64,000 bases of DNA from Bacillus_I endophytica_A. GTDB lineage: Bacteria > Bacillota > Bacilli > Bacillales > Bacillaceae_H. The notes below the pieces were generated by a model. The model did not search any database. It was given only the letters and a program-made list of their open reading frames with translations, and had not been told where the DNA came from. The position numbers and the translations under genes were made by a program. Positions 53,042 through 62,400 of the stretch are shown piece by piece (the stretch's first letter is position 1; each line of letters begins with the position of its first letter). The DNA lies in the NCBI RefSeq assembly GCF_026790145.1, contig NZ_JALAMS010000014.1, positions 62,001 to 126,000 on the forward strand, in the 5' to 3' direction.

Positions 53042-53539
53042 GCATTGTGTCATGTATGCAAACGATGATAGCAATGATTCTTTTTTCGATATTCTAATTT
53101 TTTGAATCTCATATAAATAACAAAGGAGTTTTTAGATATAGATGTAAAAACAGAAAAATTTTAAAGAGCTTTTCATTTCTTTGGCTAATTCTTAATATTA
53201 AGGAGCTACCGAAGATTTTGAAGTAAAAGTATAAAAAAAGAGTTCCATATCTAGTATAGAGCTCTTTTTGCTTATGCATCTTTTCATTGTTATCGTGCTT
53301 TTTGGATTTAAAGTAAAACACCCCTCTAAAGTAACAGAAACATATTGTAGTAGGTTACTATTGACCTAAACTATGTAAGACATTCTATCTCACTAAAATA
53401 GGTTCATCCTCCTGATCCAACAAATTCACTAGAATTACTTTATGATAAAGTGATATAATCTCCACATTCAGATTGTTTAAGTAAATAAAATTCAAAATTA
53501 TATCTAAATATGAGTATTTATCTAAAAGGAGGCTGTTTC
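53042..53539. other. Gene-free stretch upstream of the glycosyltransferase
   Basis: No credible gene was seen. It contains the hairpin at 53234-53269. The upstream promoter of the glycosyltransferase was not placed with confidence. Confidence 0.55.
53234..53269. terminator. Terminator-like hairpin
   Basis: AAAAAGAG and TC pair with GA and CTCTTTTT over a 13-base loop. The owner gene is unclear. Confidence 0.5.
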
Positions 53540-54736
53540 ATGTCTAATGTATTATTTATTAACTTACCAGCCGAAGGACATGTCAATCCAACTGTGGGAT
53601 TAGTCAAAGAGTTAGTTGAGAGAGGCGAAACGATTACATATTATTGCGCAGAACGTTTTAGAGAGCGCCTCGAAAACGTTGGTGCTGTTGTCCGAACATA
53701 CGAAGATTTTTCAGAAACGATGAATGCAAATACTCTTCCTAGCATGTCAAAAATCTTAGAAGCGAACAGTTTTCTATTAGACAAAATTATGGCTGACATT
53801 CACGGGGAAACATATGACTATATTGTTTACGATGAAGTTTGTCTAGCCGGCGTCATTTTAGCGGAAATGCTAAACATCCCTAAAATCTGCAATTGCACAA
53901 CGTTTGCTTTTACAAAAAACATGTTAGAAGACATGAAAAAACATCTAAATATAACAGAAGATATAGAAGGTTTTGATGAAGAAAGTGAAAAAATATTAAC
54001 AGATATTGAACAGAAATACAATGTAGATTTAACCTTTATCCGTAATAAAGGTTCCATTATGCCGAATCCTGGGGACCTAACGATTGTCTATACTTCTGAA
54101 CATTACCAAATGCATCGTGAAGAGCTTGATGATACGTTTAAATTTGTTGGACCTTCTATTGTCAAAAGACAGCATAATATCGAATTCCCATTAGAAAAAC
54201 TAGAAAACGATTCTGTAATCTTTATTTCTCTTGGAACAATATTCAATGAGAACATTGAATTTTATCAAACATGCTTTAAAGCTTTTTCAGATTTTGAAGG
54301 AACCGTTGTGATGTCCATCGGTAAAAAATTAAAAATAGATGAGCTTGGTGATATCCCTGCAAACTTTATTGTGAAAAACTATGTTCCTCAGCTAGAAGTG
54401 CTGCAACATACAGATGTGTTCTTTACACATGGAGGAATGAACAGTTCAAGTGAAGGATTATATTTTAATATTCCATTAGCTGTACTGCCTGTAAGTGTTG
54501 ATCAACCTATTGTTGCAAAGCGCATTGCAGAGTTAGGAGCGGGTATTCATCTTGATCTCAACAGTATTACCGCAGAGAAATTAAAAGAAACAGCTCATAC
54601 CCTCTTATGTGAATCTTCTTACAAAGAGAACGCTACAAAAATTAGCACCTCTTTCAAAAATGCAGGTGGCTATAAGAAAGCTGTAGACGAAATTTTTTCT
54701 TTTAAACGTCAAGCACTTAGTGAAAGTGTGAAATGA
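53540..54736 (+). CDS. MGT-type macrolide family glycosyltransferase (YjiC/YojK-like)
   Basis: The 398-residue GT1-family enzyme shows LPAEGHVNPTVGLVKELVERG at the acceptor side, then FISLGTIFNENIEFYQTCF, the NDP-sugar motif VLQHTDVFFTHGGMNSSSEG and LPVSVDQPIVAKRIAELGAG. It transfers glucose from UDP-glucose to lipids, flavonoids or antibiotics in the cytosol. ATG 53540 follows AAAAGGAGG. It is monocistronic with a terminator. Confidence 0.88.
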   Translation: MSNVLFINLPAEGHVNPTVGLVKELVERGETITYYCAERFRERLENVGAVVRTYEDFSETMNANTLPSMSKILEANSFLLDKIMADIHGETYDYIVYDEVCLAGVILAEMLNIPKICNCTTFAFTKNMLEDMKKHLNITEDIEGFDEESEKILTDIEQKYNVDLTFIRNKGSIMPNPGDLTIVYTSEHYQMHREELDDTFKFVGPSIVKRQHNIEFPLEKLENDSVIFISLGTIFNENIEFYQTCFKAFSDFEGTVVMSIGKKLKIDELGDIPANFIVKNYVPQLEVLQHTDVFFTHGGMNSSSEGLYFNIPLAVLPVSVDQPIVAKRIAELGAGIHLDLNSITAEKLKETAHTLLCESSYKENATKISTSFKNAGGYKKAVDEIFSFKRQALSESVK

Positions 54737-54749
54737 CATTAAATAAACT

Positions 54750-54784
54750 AAAAAAGATCCCCCATTTATGAGGGATCTTTTTTT
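54750..54784 (+). terminator. Terminator of the glycosyltransferase gene
   Basis: AAAAAGATCCC pairs with GGGATCTTTTTTT over a short loop. Confidence 0.9.
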
Positions 54785-55198
54785 CTATCTTCCTTTATGC
54801 TTCGCTTTTGCTTTTTTCTTTTTAAGGAGATATTTTCGCTGTTTTTCTTCTTCACGGTGCTGCTTTGTGATGTGCTTATGTTGCTTTTTTCGTTCTTCAT
54901 ATTCTTGCCTAACTGCTTCTTGGGCTTTTGTTGAGACTCCAGTTCTTCTCATCTCTTTTGCTACTCTGCGCTGTAAACGCTTAGGGTTGATGCGTTTGAG
55001 GTCGTTTTGTTTTACATTGACACCTGATTGATGTGAATTATGAATAAAAGTTGAAAGTTCATGATAGATAAAAGTTAACACTTCTGAATCTTTCGGTTCT
55101 CCTCCAAACACGTGACGAAATGCTTTTAAATGGCCGTCACTTACAACTTCAATTGTTCCAACCCAAAACTGACCATCATGGTAAATCGTTAATCTCAT
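54785..55198 (-). CDS. yjdF: YjdF family protein (DUF2992)
   Basis: The 137-residue protein begins MRLTIYHDGQFWVGTIEVVS and shows HVFGGEPKDSEVLTFI, then a long, very basic helical tail (EERKKQHKHITKQHREEEKQ) as in B. subtilis YjdF. In B. subtilis it is controlled by an azaaromatic-sensing riboswitch. Here an IS607-type remnant ends just upstream, so no such leader is visible and the native control is probably lost. The RBS is weak. Longer starts (55216) are less likely. Confidence 0.8.
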   Translation of the reverse strand: MRLTIYHDGQFWVGTIEVVSDGHLKAFRHVFGGEPKDSEVLTFIYHELSTFIHNSHQSGVNVKQNDLKRINPKRLQRRVAKEMRRTGVSTKAQEAVRQEYEERKKQHKHITKQHREEEKQRKYLLKKKKAKAKHKGR

Positions 55199-55224
55199 AA
55201 CGATTCCCGTTGCCAAAACCTTAT

Positions 55225-55358
55225 AAAATCTATAAAATTTGTTTATTTCCCTGTTCTACGTGTCCGATTTTGCCAAAGCTACTCTCGTTTGGTCTAACAC
55301 TCCGAGGGCGTAAATTCCGATACAACGAATCGTATACATTAACGATAACATTCAGATG
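55225..55358 (-). ncRNA. Probable omegaRNA and right end of the IS607-type element
   Basis: Directly 3' of tnpB, the minus strand carries a structured GC-richer block: CCCT (55308-55305) pairs with AGGG (55252-55249), enclosing GTGT/ACAC and CCAAA/TTTGG helices. The phrase GGAATTTACGCC before it is typical of IS605/IS607 3' ends, where the TnpB guide scaffold lies. The guide would be the roughly 16-20 bases after AACAGGG. It was first considered as a yjdF riboswitch, but position and motifs favour omegaRNA. Confidence 0.65.
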
Positions 55359-56429
55359 TTAATTTGTTGATTGATAATGCGATGAGTTAATAGAAGCATT
55401 CAAATCCCTATCCATCACAAGCCCACAGTCACATTGATATAATCGGTCAGATAACTTTAGGTCTTTTTTAATTTTCCCACAACATGAACACATTTTAGAA
55501 GATGGATACCACTTATCAGCTTCAACGACTTCAACGCCATGCTTCTCACATTTATACTGAATTTGGCGTTTGAATTCGTATAATCCTTGTTTGGCAATCG
55601 CTTTTGATAAACGCTTATTCTTCATCATTCCTTTGATGTTCAAGGTTTCCATTACAATTCGATATGGTTTGGTTTTCACGATATCGTTTGTTGCTTGATG
55701 GAGATGGTTAGTTCTGATATTTGATAATCTTCTATACAGGTGTCGTATCTTACTTTCGATTTTTATAATGTTGCTTGTTTTGATGAACCGGTTTCCCTTC
55801 TTGTTCATTTGATATTTTCGAGAAACTTGACGTTGCAACCTACGAAGGCATTTCTCTGTCTTTTTTACTGATTTTGTTTTGTTAATGTTTCTAAACTTTC
55901 TACCATCTGAACACACAGCTAATTCTTTCACCCCAACATCAATTCCTACAGATATATACCAGTACTTACCATCGAAACTAATTCTCGGATTTGAGTACTT
56001 TCTGCCCATAGGTATTCGTTCAGATGTTTTAATCCAACCAACTTTTTCAATCAATACTTCGCCCTTTTTAACTTTGAGTTTGACGTTATCATTGTAAAAA
56101 GACGGTTTAGATTTCTTTCTGTTTTTAAAACGTGGTTTCTCTGTTTGTTTCTTAAAGAATTTCTTATACGCATTACAAGCATCTTTAATAGCTTGTTTTG
56201 TGATATTATTTGATACCTCATACAACCAAGCATACTCTTTAGTTTGTTTCAAAGCAGTCAATTCTTTACGAAGGGTGCCATTGGATAAGAATTTGCCACC
56301 ATTCTTGTGATTTTCTTCTTGTTTCCTCAATGTCCAGTTATATGTCCAACGAGCTGTTCCTGCTGATTTCCAAAGCCTATGTTCCTGTTCTTTAGTTGGT
56401 TTTATCCTTATTTTCTTCGTGAGAATCAC
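55359..56429 (-). CDS. tnpB: TnpB RNA-guided nuclease of an IS607/IS605-family element
   Basis: The 356-residue protein has the N-terminal helical domain (TKKIRIKPTKEQEHRLWKSA), RuvC residues D164 (GIDVGVKEL), E261 (VMETLNIKG) and D340/D342 (MDRDLNAS), and a zinc ribbon with C314, C317, C333 and C335. The join WYISVGIDVGVKEL lacks the 12-20 residue segment that usually separates the WED end (SVGIE) from the RuvC start (IGIDVG), so a small in-frame deletion is likely. Start GTG overlaps the tnpA relic. It lies beside its probable omegaRNA. Confidence 0.88.
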   Translation of the reverse strand: MILTKKIRIKPTKEQEHRLWKSAGTARWTYNWTLRKQEENHKNGGKFLSNGTLRKELTALKQTKEYAWLYEVSNNITKQAIKDACNAYKKFFKKQTEKPRFKNRKKSKPSFYNDNVKLKVKKGEVLIEKVGWIKTSERIPMGRKYSNPRISFDGKYWYISVGIDVGVKELAVCSDGRKFRNINKTKSVKKTEKCLRRLQRQVSRKYQMNKKGNRFIKTSNIIKIESKIRHLYRRLSNIRTNHLHQATNDIVKTKPYRIVMETLNIKGMMKNKRLSKAIAKQGLYEFKRQIQYKCEKHGVEVVEADKWYPSSKMCSCCGKIKKDLKLSDRLYQCDCGLVMDRDLNASINSSHYQSTN

Positions 56430-56751
56430 TTTCCATCAACTCCTTAATCATCCTCTCAGCTTTTTTCGCTCTTTTACCTTGAAGTTTACAGCTAAACACT
56501 GTAACACTTTAAATTAAATCTTCAACCAATTTCTGTTCTTCGATCTTTGGAGCGTTATCTATTGCTTCAATATTCGTTCCTTATTTATTACATAGGTTTT
56601 CTATTAGTTCAAAACCCAATCTTATCAACCAATCTTTATATAGAATAAATATCTTTTCTACTTTCGAATTAGTAACCTTGTCTATTAGTTTAAATGTTTG
56701 TGTTGCTGTTCCTAAAAATGCAGCAAATTCGTCTATTGAATAGTACTTTAT
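56392..56751 (-). pseudogene. Degenerate IS607-type serine recombinase (tnpA) relic
   Basis: Reading the minus strand from 56751, an N-terminal MerR-like stub KYYSIDEFAAFLGTATQTFK is fused directly to recombinase sequence KVTNSKVEKIFILYKDWLIR, then LGFELIENLCNK-stop, IEAIDNAPKIEEQKLVEDLI-stop and VFSCKLQGKRAKKAERMIKE. Two in-frame TAA codons, ATA in place of ATG, and the missing catalytic Ser segment show decay and an internal deletion. Its end overlaps the tnpB start by about 38 bp, as in intact IS607 elements. Confidence 0.75.
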
Positions 56752-57103
56752 TTATAAAACTTAGTTGTTTTATAATCTTTTTTAGACTTATTTTAACTGC
56801 TGTTCACCTCCTCTACCAAATACCATGAAATGATGAACATTTCGAGGAGAGGAAGGCTATTGATATTCATTTATCATCATGCATCCAGACTACCAACCGA
56901 ATTGTGTTGTTTATGAGCAAACCTATATGTAAATGAGATCGCCATTCCTCCATCATGCTCACACTTCTGCCTCCCCTAAATTCTGTAAGAATGCTAATAA
57001 TACTCCTTTCCTTTTTACCTACTCAAGAAGGTTTTCCTTAATATTCCTACTAAAACAAAAACGTGGTAAAATATGTATAAAAATTCAAAAAGGAGTGATA
57101 CTT
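56752..57103. other. Intergenic stretch next to the IS relic
   Basis: No credible gene was seen. The left end of the IS607-type element probably lies here, but these elements lack clear terminal repeats, so no boundary is proposed. Confidence 0.5.
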
Positions 57104-57391
57104 ATTGTAAAAAAAGGGTTAATATCAGGCATGCTTATCTTGCTTATTGTCCTTATTACTACCTATTTTATAGGTGAATGGAAATATGTTTACTATGTTT
57201 GCGGGGGAGCTGCATCTATTAATATCTTTTTAGCACTAGCCTACTTCCTTGACAGTCTCATTCTAGGAAATAAAGGCACAATGTCTTCTCGTCGAAAAAA
57301 ACGCAAAATCGGACGTGTGGAGGAATCGAAGAGATTTATATCGATTGCCATTCCAAACATCCTCGCGGTTTTAGTTTATCTAGTTGTATAG
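57104..57391 (+). CDS. Small membrane protein, DUF5316-like, apparent ATT start
   Basis: The frame encodes about 95 residues, IVKKGLISGMLILLIVLITT at the start, a WKYVYYVCGGAAS helix region, a basic loop GTMSSRRKKRKIGRVEESKR and a last helix ISIAIPNILAVLVYLVV. AAGGAGTGAT lies four bases before ATT (57104-57106), while the first ATG is 26 bases further on. An ATT initiator or a mutated ATG is implied. The DUF5316 link is tentative. Confidence 0.5.
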   Translation: MVKKGLISGMLILLIVLITTYFIGEWKYVYYVCGGAASINIFLALAYFLDSLILGNKGTMSSRRKKRKIGRVEESKRFISIAIPNILAVLVYLVV

Positions 57392-57406
57392 TACCTATAA
57401 AAACAT

Positions 57407-57440
57407 AATAAAAAAGAGAGAATCCCCTCTCTTTTTTATT
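57407..57440. terminator. Bidirectional terminator
   Basis: AATAAAAAAGAGAG pairs with CTCTCTTTTTTATT between convergent genes. It overlaps the YjgB stop. Confidence 0.85.
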
Positions 57441-58002
57441 GCGCGACTAAGTTCACGTGACTTATCGTATGGTCAGCACTTTCCACAAATTCAAGCGCAT
57501 AGTCTCCTAAATCATAAATATGATTTGTTTCATTTGTGCCTGTGATAATGTGTGTGCGGTCTTCTTTCCCTAAATGCTTTATCATCATGTCAGGTGTAAT
57601 GCCGCCAAGATTTGTTTGGCGTTCCACATTTGTTCCAAAGTAGCGCACTTCTTTCAACACTCCTTTTTTATTATAGGAGAAGTCGTAAGAAGCTTGCCCC
57701 ATTGAACCTGAATAATGTTCAAAGTTACCTTCTACTGAATAAGGCTTACCAATGCTGTTATATACCTCTGTACGCGTTGTTTCTCCAACAACGAACTGAT
57801 CGCTAAATCCTCCATAAACTTTTCCTTCTTGTGCTTTACTATACAAGCCTAGCAGAGTATTTAGCGCCATTTGTTTTTGCTCATCTTTAATATTTGTTGT
57901 TTTTTTTGTTGTTGGGCTCTCTGCATGAACAGTTGCGCCAATGCCGCCTACAAAAGATGCTCCAATTAAAGCTGTAGCAGCGATCATTTTCGCTTTTTTC
58001 AT
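57436..58002 (-). CDS. YjgB family secreted protein (DUF4309)
   Basis: The 188-residue protein has an N-terminal signal peptide (MKKAKMIAATALIGASFVGG, cleavage after VHA) and a DUF4309 domain: YGGFSDQFVVGETTRTEVYN, IGKPYSVEG, FEHYSGSMGQASYDFSYNKK and LGKEDRTHIITG. The family is exported in bacilli, and its role is unknown. GAGGTTTAAATC precedes the ATG. Confidence 0.85.
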   Translation of the reverse strand: MKKAKMIAATALIGASFVGGIGATVHAESPTTKKTTNIKDEQKQMALNTLLGLYSKAQEGKVYGGFSDQFVVGETTRTEVYNSIGKPYSVEGNFEHYSGSMGQASYDFSYNKKGVLKEVRYFGTNVERQTNLGGITPDMMIKHLGKEDRTHIITGTNETNHIYDLGDYALEFVESADHTISHVNLVAQ

Positions 58003-58316
58003 GATTTAAACCTCCTCATTTATCTTCTATCTTCAAGTTTTCCACTCCCTATACTTCTACCCTTCACTTCATGTACTCAAACAAATTAGTTCAAACGAAT
58101 CCCTTATCAATTTAACGTGTTAAAGAGAAAAATTAGATAAGCAATCTTTTTTCTATTTGCATATAGTAAAAAGCGCCTAGTTTCGGCTTTTCGTGCTTTC
58201 GAAACTTTCTTAATACTTCCAACGGGGTTTGAAAACAAAATATATGGGCAACTTTAATAAGTATACGGTGAAGTTAGATCTTTAGTGAAATTGATCTTAA
58301 AAAAGGGGTTTTTACG
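58003..58316. other. Intergenic stretch
   Basis: No gene or strong hairpin was seen in these 314 bp. Confidence 0.5.
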
Positions 58317-58481
58317 ATGATTGACAATCAAGAAGTGCTCTTTTTTCGAAAAGAGCTGGCCCGGTTGCTGGACGACTATAGGAATTGTGAAAAACCTTCA
58401 TTAAAAAAAGAAATTTCAGAAGATATTTCCTTATTAAGCGAAGTCATATACGGTGATGAACACCCTCCACACTCTCTCTGA
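58317..58481 (+). CDS. 54-residue acidic/charged protein, unknown
   Basis: ATG 58317 lies eight bases after AAAGGGG and opens MIDNQEVLFFRKELARLLDD, followed by YRNCEKPSLKKEISEDISLL and a short tail ending HSL. It is predicted to be two helices. It is too short for common ORF filters, but the RBS and spacing support it. It has some resemblance in size and helix pattern to Spo0E-like peptides, but the SQELD motif is absent. Confidence 0.5.
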   Translation: MIDNQEVLFFRKELARLLDDYRNCEKPSLKKEISEDISLLSEVIYGDEHPPHSL

Positions 58482-58617
58482 TCATACACTTTTGTGAATA
58501 AAAATCTCGTTTAAGTTGGCTGAAAATGAGATTTTCTCTCTTCCTCTTCTCTTTTTTATTGTACTGTGTGACAGTTTCCTTTATAATGAAAGAATATTCG
58601 CTAAATATCTCTAAAGT

Positions 58618-58688
58618 GGGGCTATGGTATAATGGGATTACGCTTGACTGGCAGTCAAGTAATGCGAGTTCGATTCTCGCTAGCTCCA
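58618..58688 (+). tRNA. tRNA-Ala (anticodon GGC)
   Basis: The 71-base cloverleaf has acceptor GGGGCTA/TAGCTCC with the G3:U70 wobble that identifies alanine tRNA. The D arm has only three pairs plus a mismatch, and the anticodon stem CTTGA/TCAAG holds the loop CTGGCAG. A four-base variable loop follows, then the T arm GCGAG/CTCGC with TTCGATT. The discriminator is A, and no CCA is encoded. It stands alone, with a hairpin terminator just after it. Confidence 0.88.
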
Positions 58689-58695
58689 TTCTTTC

Positions 58696-58738
58696 TCCCC
58701 CTTCTTATCTGTAAAAAGATGAAGAAGGGGGATTTTCA
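58696..58738 (+). terminator. Terminator after the tRNA
   Basis: CCCCCTTCTT pairs with AAGAAGGGGG over a 14-base loop, followed by ATTTT. Confidence 0.75.
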
Positions 58739-58772
58739 TTTCTTCATGATAAAAGATTGAAGCTCTTTTTTC

Positions 58773-59369
58773 TTATTTGTTTACTAAATACCGAATATCA
58801 CTTAATATTTTCCTCTTATCAATTGGTTCCTCCGAGTAAGCCATATCGTAAAGGGCTCTAATTTTGTTATTTTCATCGATTAAATACATCGTTGTAGAAT
58901 GAGAAAGAAAATTCCCTTCTCCTTTTTTGTACTGCATTTTTAAATCATCTGCAATTTTTTTCGTATCCTTTAAAGAGCCTCTTAACCATTTCCATCCGGA
59001 AGAGTCCGCCCCAAAAGATTCCGCATATTTCTTTACAACAGATGGTGTGTCTTGTTCTGGATCAAGTGAAATAGCTACAAGTTCTACCTTTGAAGCAAAG
59101 ATCTTCTCCTTCTTGAGCTCTGCTTGTAAATCTTTAAAATCAGCCATTGTTAACGGACAAATATCTGGGCAATTTGTATAAAAAAAAGTGGCAAGCTTAA
59201 CTTTTCCGCTCTTAAAATCATACTCTCCACCATGGACATTTTGTAGTGCTACACTTTTTATTCCATCTAATACGGGGAGTTTTTCATTCTTTGGCCAAAG
59301 CCAATAAACAAGCACAAAAGCAACCATACATATGCTTAGTAAAATGAACAATCGATGCTTTTTTGTCAT
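58773..59369 (-). CDS. SCO1/SenC family copper chaperone, probably MnxC-type
   Basis: The 198-residue thioredoxin-fold protein has one N-terminal anchor (residues 7-25), the copper/thiol motif C67-P-D-I-C71 in FFYTNCPDICPLTMADF, and H157 in FLSHSTTMYLID. SCO proteins deliver copper or act as thiol oxidoreductases at the outer face. It is 31 bp downstream of the giant multicopper oxidase gene. The mnx operon of marine Bacillus also contains a Sco-like gene, mnxC. ATG 59367-59369 follows AAGGTGGATATC. Confidence 0.88.
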   Translation of the reverse strand: MTKKHRLFILLSICMVAFVLVYWLWPKNEKLPVLDGIKSVALQNVHGGEYDFKSGKVKLATFFYTNCPDICPLTMADFKDLQAELKKEKIFASKVELVAISLDPEQDTPSVVKKYAESFGADSSGWKWLRGSLKDTKKIADDLKMQYKKGEGNFLSHSTTMYLIDENNKIRALYDMAYSEEPIDKRKILSDIRYLVNK

Positions 59370-59400
59370 GATATCCACCTTCTCTTATCTAATTAAGAAG

Positions 59401-62400
59401 CTAATGCTTTTTCTTTAGCATTTTTAGAGGCGGAAGGTTTTTTTGTTGTTTTTTATGCACACGTATAATTCCCCACATGCCTTGTTCAATGTCCCAACGA
59501 ATATTCCCAGAGCGGTACATATAATCACCAGGAAAGTTAAAAAAGCTTCCTGCTCCGTAATGCAGCTGAATATCAAAGGCGTCTCCTAAGACAATATGAT
59601 CTCGGATGGACTTCACTTGTGAGAAAATATCTTTGTCATCTGTGTTCCAATAGTGACCATGCACATGAAATCCGTGGGCGCGTCTTCGTTCAGACGGATT
59701 TGCAAAGCGAATTGTAATAGGATCTCCAGGATAAGCCTCAAGAATTGGTGTAGACGGATCTCCATGTACTTTCGAACTAAATAAGTCTTTTAATACAGGA
59801 ACCTGGTTAAGTCGATTAATTAATCGTTCTGTCCGGTAGTTAAACCCTCTTGACCCATTATCATACGTATCAACAAGATCCCCTATTTCCTCTGGATCTA
59901 CGCCACCTAATATACCGTCAACAGGGTCAATAATTAACTTTCCGTTTTTATCTACTAATCTAGCTCCATCATACATAATAAGCGCAAATTCCCGTGTAGT
60001 CGGTAAAAAAGGCTGCTTTATAATAGCTCGATCTGTTGTAATAACAGGTTTTAACGTTTTCTGGCTTAATAATTGAGCCCCTCTTGGTTCCGCAATAAAC
60101 ATCCCGAACGTCCCTAACGAGCGATGATTGCGAATATCGGCCATATCCCACATTCCGCATGCGCCAAGAGGAAGATCAACATACCATCGATACGTAATCT
60201 TCTCACCAGGTCCAACGGTCTGGTCTGGATTAAAGCCAACTGTTTCTCCTGCCGAAGATTTCACATCATATTGAATAAGCTGCGGATGCAACGAAATCCG
60301 GACAGATGGTGGATAAAATGCCTGCTCTTTTACAGGAGGATATGGCCAAATCCCATCAGGAAATGGGAATTCATCGAATTCTAGTCGGCTTTCTAAGTTA
60401 ATTTCCACCACATCACCTTGATTTGCACGGATAATGAGCGGCTGAATTTTTTTCTTTCCAGCTAAAATAGCTTTTACATCTTTTCTATGTGCAAAGACGA
60501 TACCAAACGGGTCTTTTTCGCCCCATTTGCTGTAAGGAATCGGGATATGAAACGCAACAATATCAAAGCGCTTCACAGGGGCATTAGGAGGTGCATCTAC
60601 TTCAACAAGTTTTGCTTTTTCTGGCGGTTTTCCTGTGCAAACAGGTAAAGGCTTTGTTCGCTTTGGCGGATCAGACCTATCTGGAAGAGGAATAAGAAAA
60701 TCTACTTCCTCGTCAAATGCACGCACTAGCCCCCAGCAGCCGTTCCACAAATCTTCTTCTGTTTCAAACGTCCAAAGATAATCTCCTGAATTTGGCACAG
60801 TCAATTCGAATGTAAAGGACTCAGATATTCCAATATGTTCTTGACAAACAAAGGATGTTTCACTATCAGGCCGCTCTGCTTTCCAGCGTAAACCATGCAT
60901 GTTAAAACTGTGAGATTCTTCTTGAGATCCTTGCAGTACGCGAATTCTAATAGGGTCTCCTTCATAGCAGTTTAAAATAGGTGTGACGGGATCTCCGTTC
61001 ACAAAGGAGCTGAATGAATAAGCGGGATCACAGTCTTTTCCTAAGCGAAACTGTAGTGGTTCATTTTTATAGTTCACTCCGAACAAACCAGGGTCATCTT
61101 CAGATCCAGGAAATTCCGGTGCTTCAAGTGGACAACCGTTTTTATCAAATAAAAGGGTGAAATCTTGGACCATTAGGGCAAAATCTCGATAATCTGGAAT
61201 TAAAGGATGTGTGATAGTCACTTGTGCGCCTGACTGTACTTCCTCCCCTGTTTTCGAATCTAACACTTTTGAAAATCTTGCATGCACATTTCCTGACCCA
61301 AATACACCATGTTGCTGATGAAAGCCCGGAAAAAGATGGTCATGAAAAAACCATGCTTTCAGTTCTGTGTCTGCAAAATATTCATAGCGAATTGTTTCAC
61401 CAGGAAGAACGCTTGAATCATAATTCCAGCCAACATTAGCTGCATCGCTTACTAAAACATCAAGTTTAACAAAGTGAACGTGAAAGCCTACTTCGTACGT
61501 TCGCGTAACAAGCTGAAACGCATCTCCACCTGCTACTTCATTAAGGCGATTTGTAAAGTTAACAGATATACATGATCCAGCATTCATATGAAGAATAAGC
61601 GGTTCTGGTTCCTTCCGTCCTGCTAAAATGTCATCTATATCTTCATCAAGAACGTAAATTCTTCCTTTTGGGTCATTCCATCCTTCTCGGTTATAGACAA
61701 GAGGAATTTCAATAAGAGAAACATTGAATTCCTGCACAACAGGATTTTCTTCAATAATACAAGGATCTGCAAAAACAGCTCCTGGTCTTGCAGTAGGAAC
61801 AGCTGCATTTCTCTCAAGCTCTGTTAACCCACGTCCCCCAACAATTCCAAGTGGCGGCCTTGGTGCTTTACAACCTACTTTTCCTGGAATAAAGTTAGGA
61901 AACCCTGGTCTTTCTTTCGTTGGTTTAGGTGGACTAGGACGATCTGGCAAAGGTTGAAGCGGTTTAATTGGAATTCCATTTGGATAACATTGACTTCCGT
62001 CTTGAAGAGTATCAAAAATCCGATTAATTGCCCACATGCCAACCCCAAAGTGAGGATACAAGTGACAGTGAACAATAGCATCTCCAATCGCTTCTTGAAG
62101 GGAGCCTAACCCGTAAAGAACATCAATTGTATACCAGTTTTGTGGACTAATAGATTGAGCATCAAATATAACAGAATCTGTATTTAGCGGATCCCTAAAC
62201 CATGTATGAATATGGTAATGAAAAACATGCGTTTCTTTTACACCACCATGCACAAGTCTAAACTTTACAGGATCTCCCTTGTACCCTCGATAAATAGGAG
62301 TTGCAGGATCTCCAAATACCCATGAATCATGATGAACTTCCTCTCCTTCACAATCCGGACATACAACTCCTTCTTCAATTAGCTTTCTACGGTTTTGAAG

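Noticed and set aside
53109..53321. 70-residue minus-strand frame
   Set aside because: It runs through a terminator-like hairpin, is AT-rich in composition, and has no RBS.
55225..55358. yjdF riboswitch upstream of yjdF
   Set aside because: The structured block abuts the tnpB 3' end and carries the GGAATTTACGCC phrase and nested helices usual for IS605/IS607 omegaRNA, so an element end explains it better.
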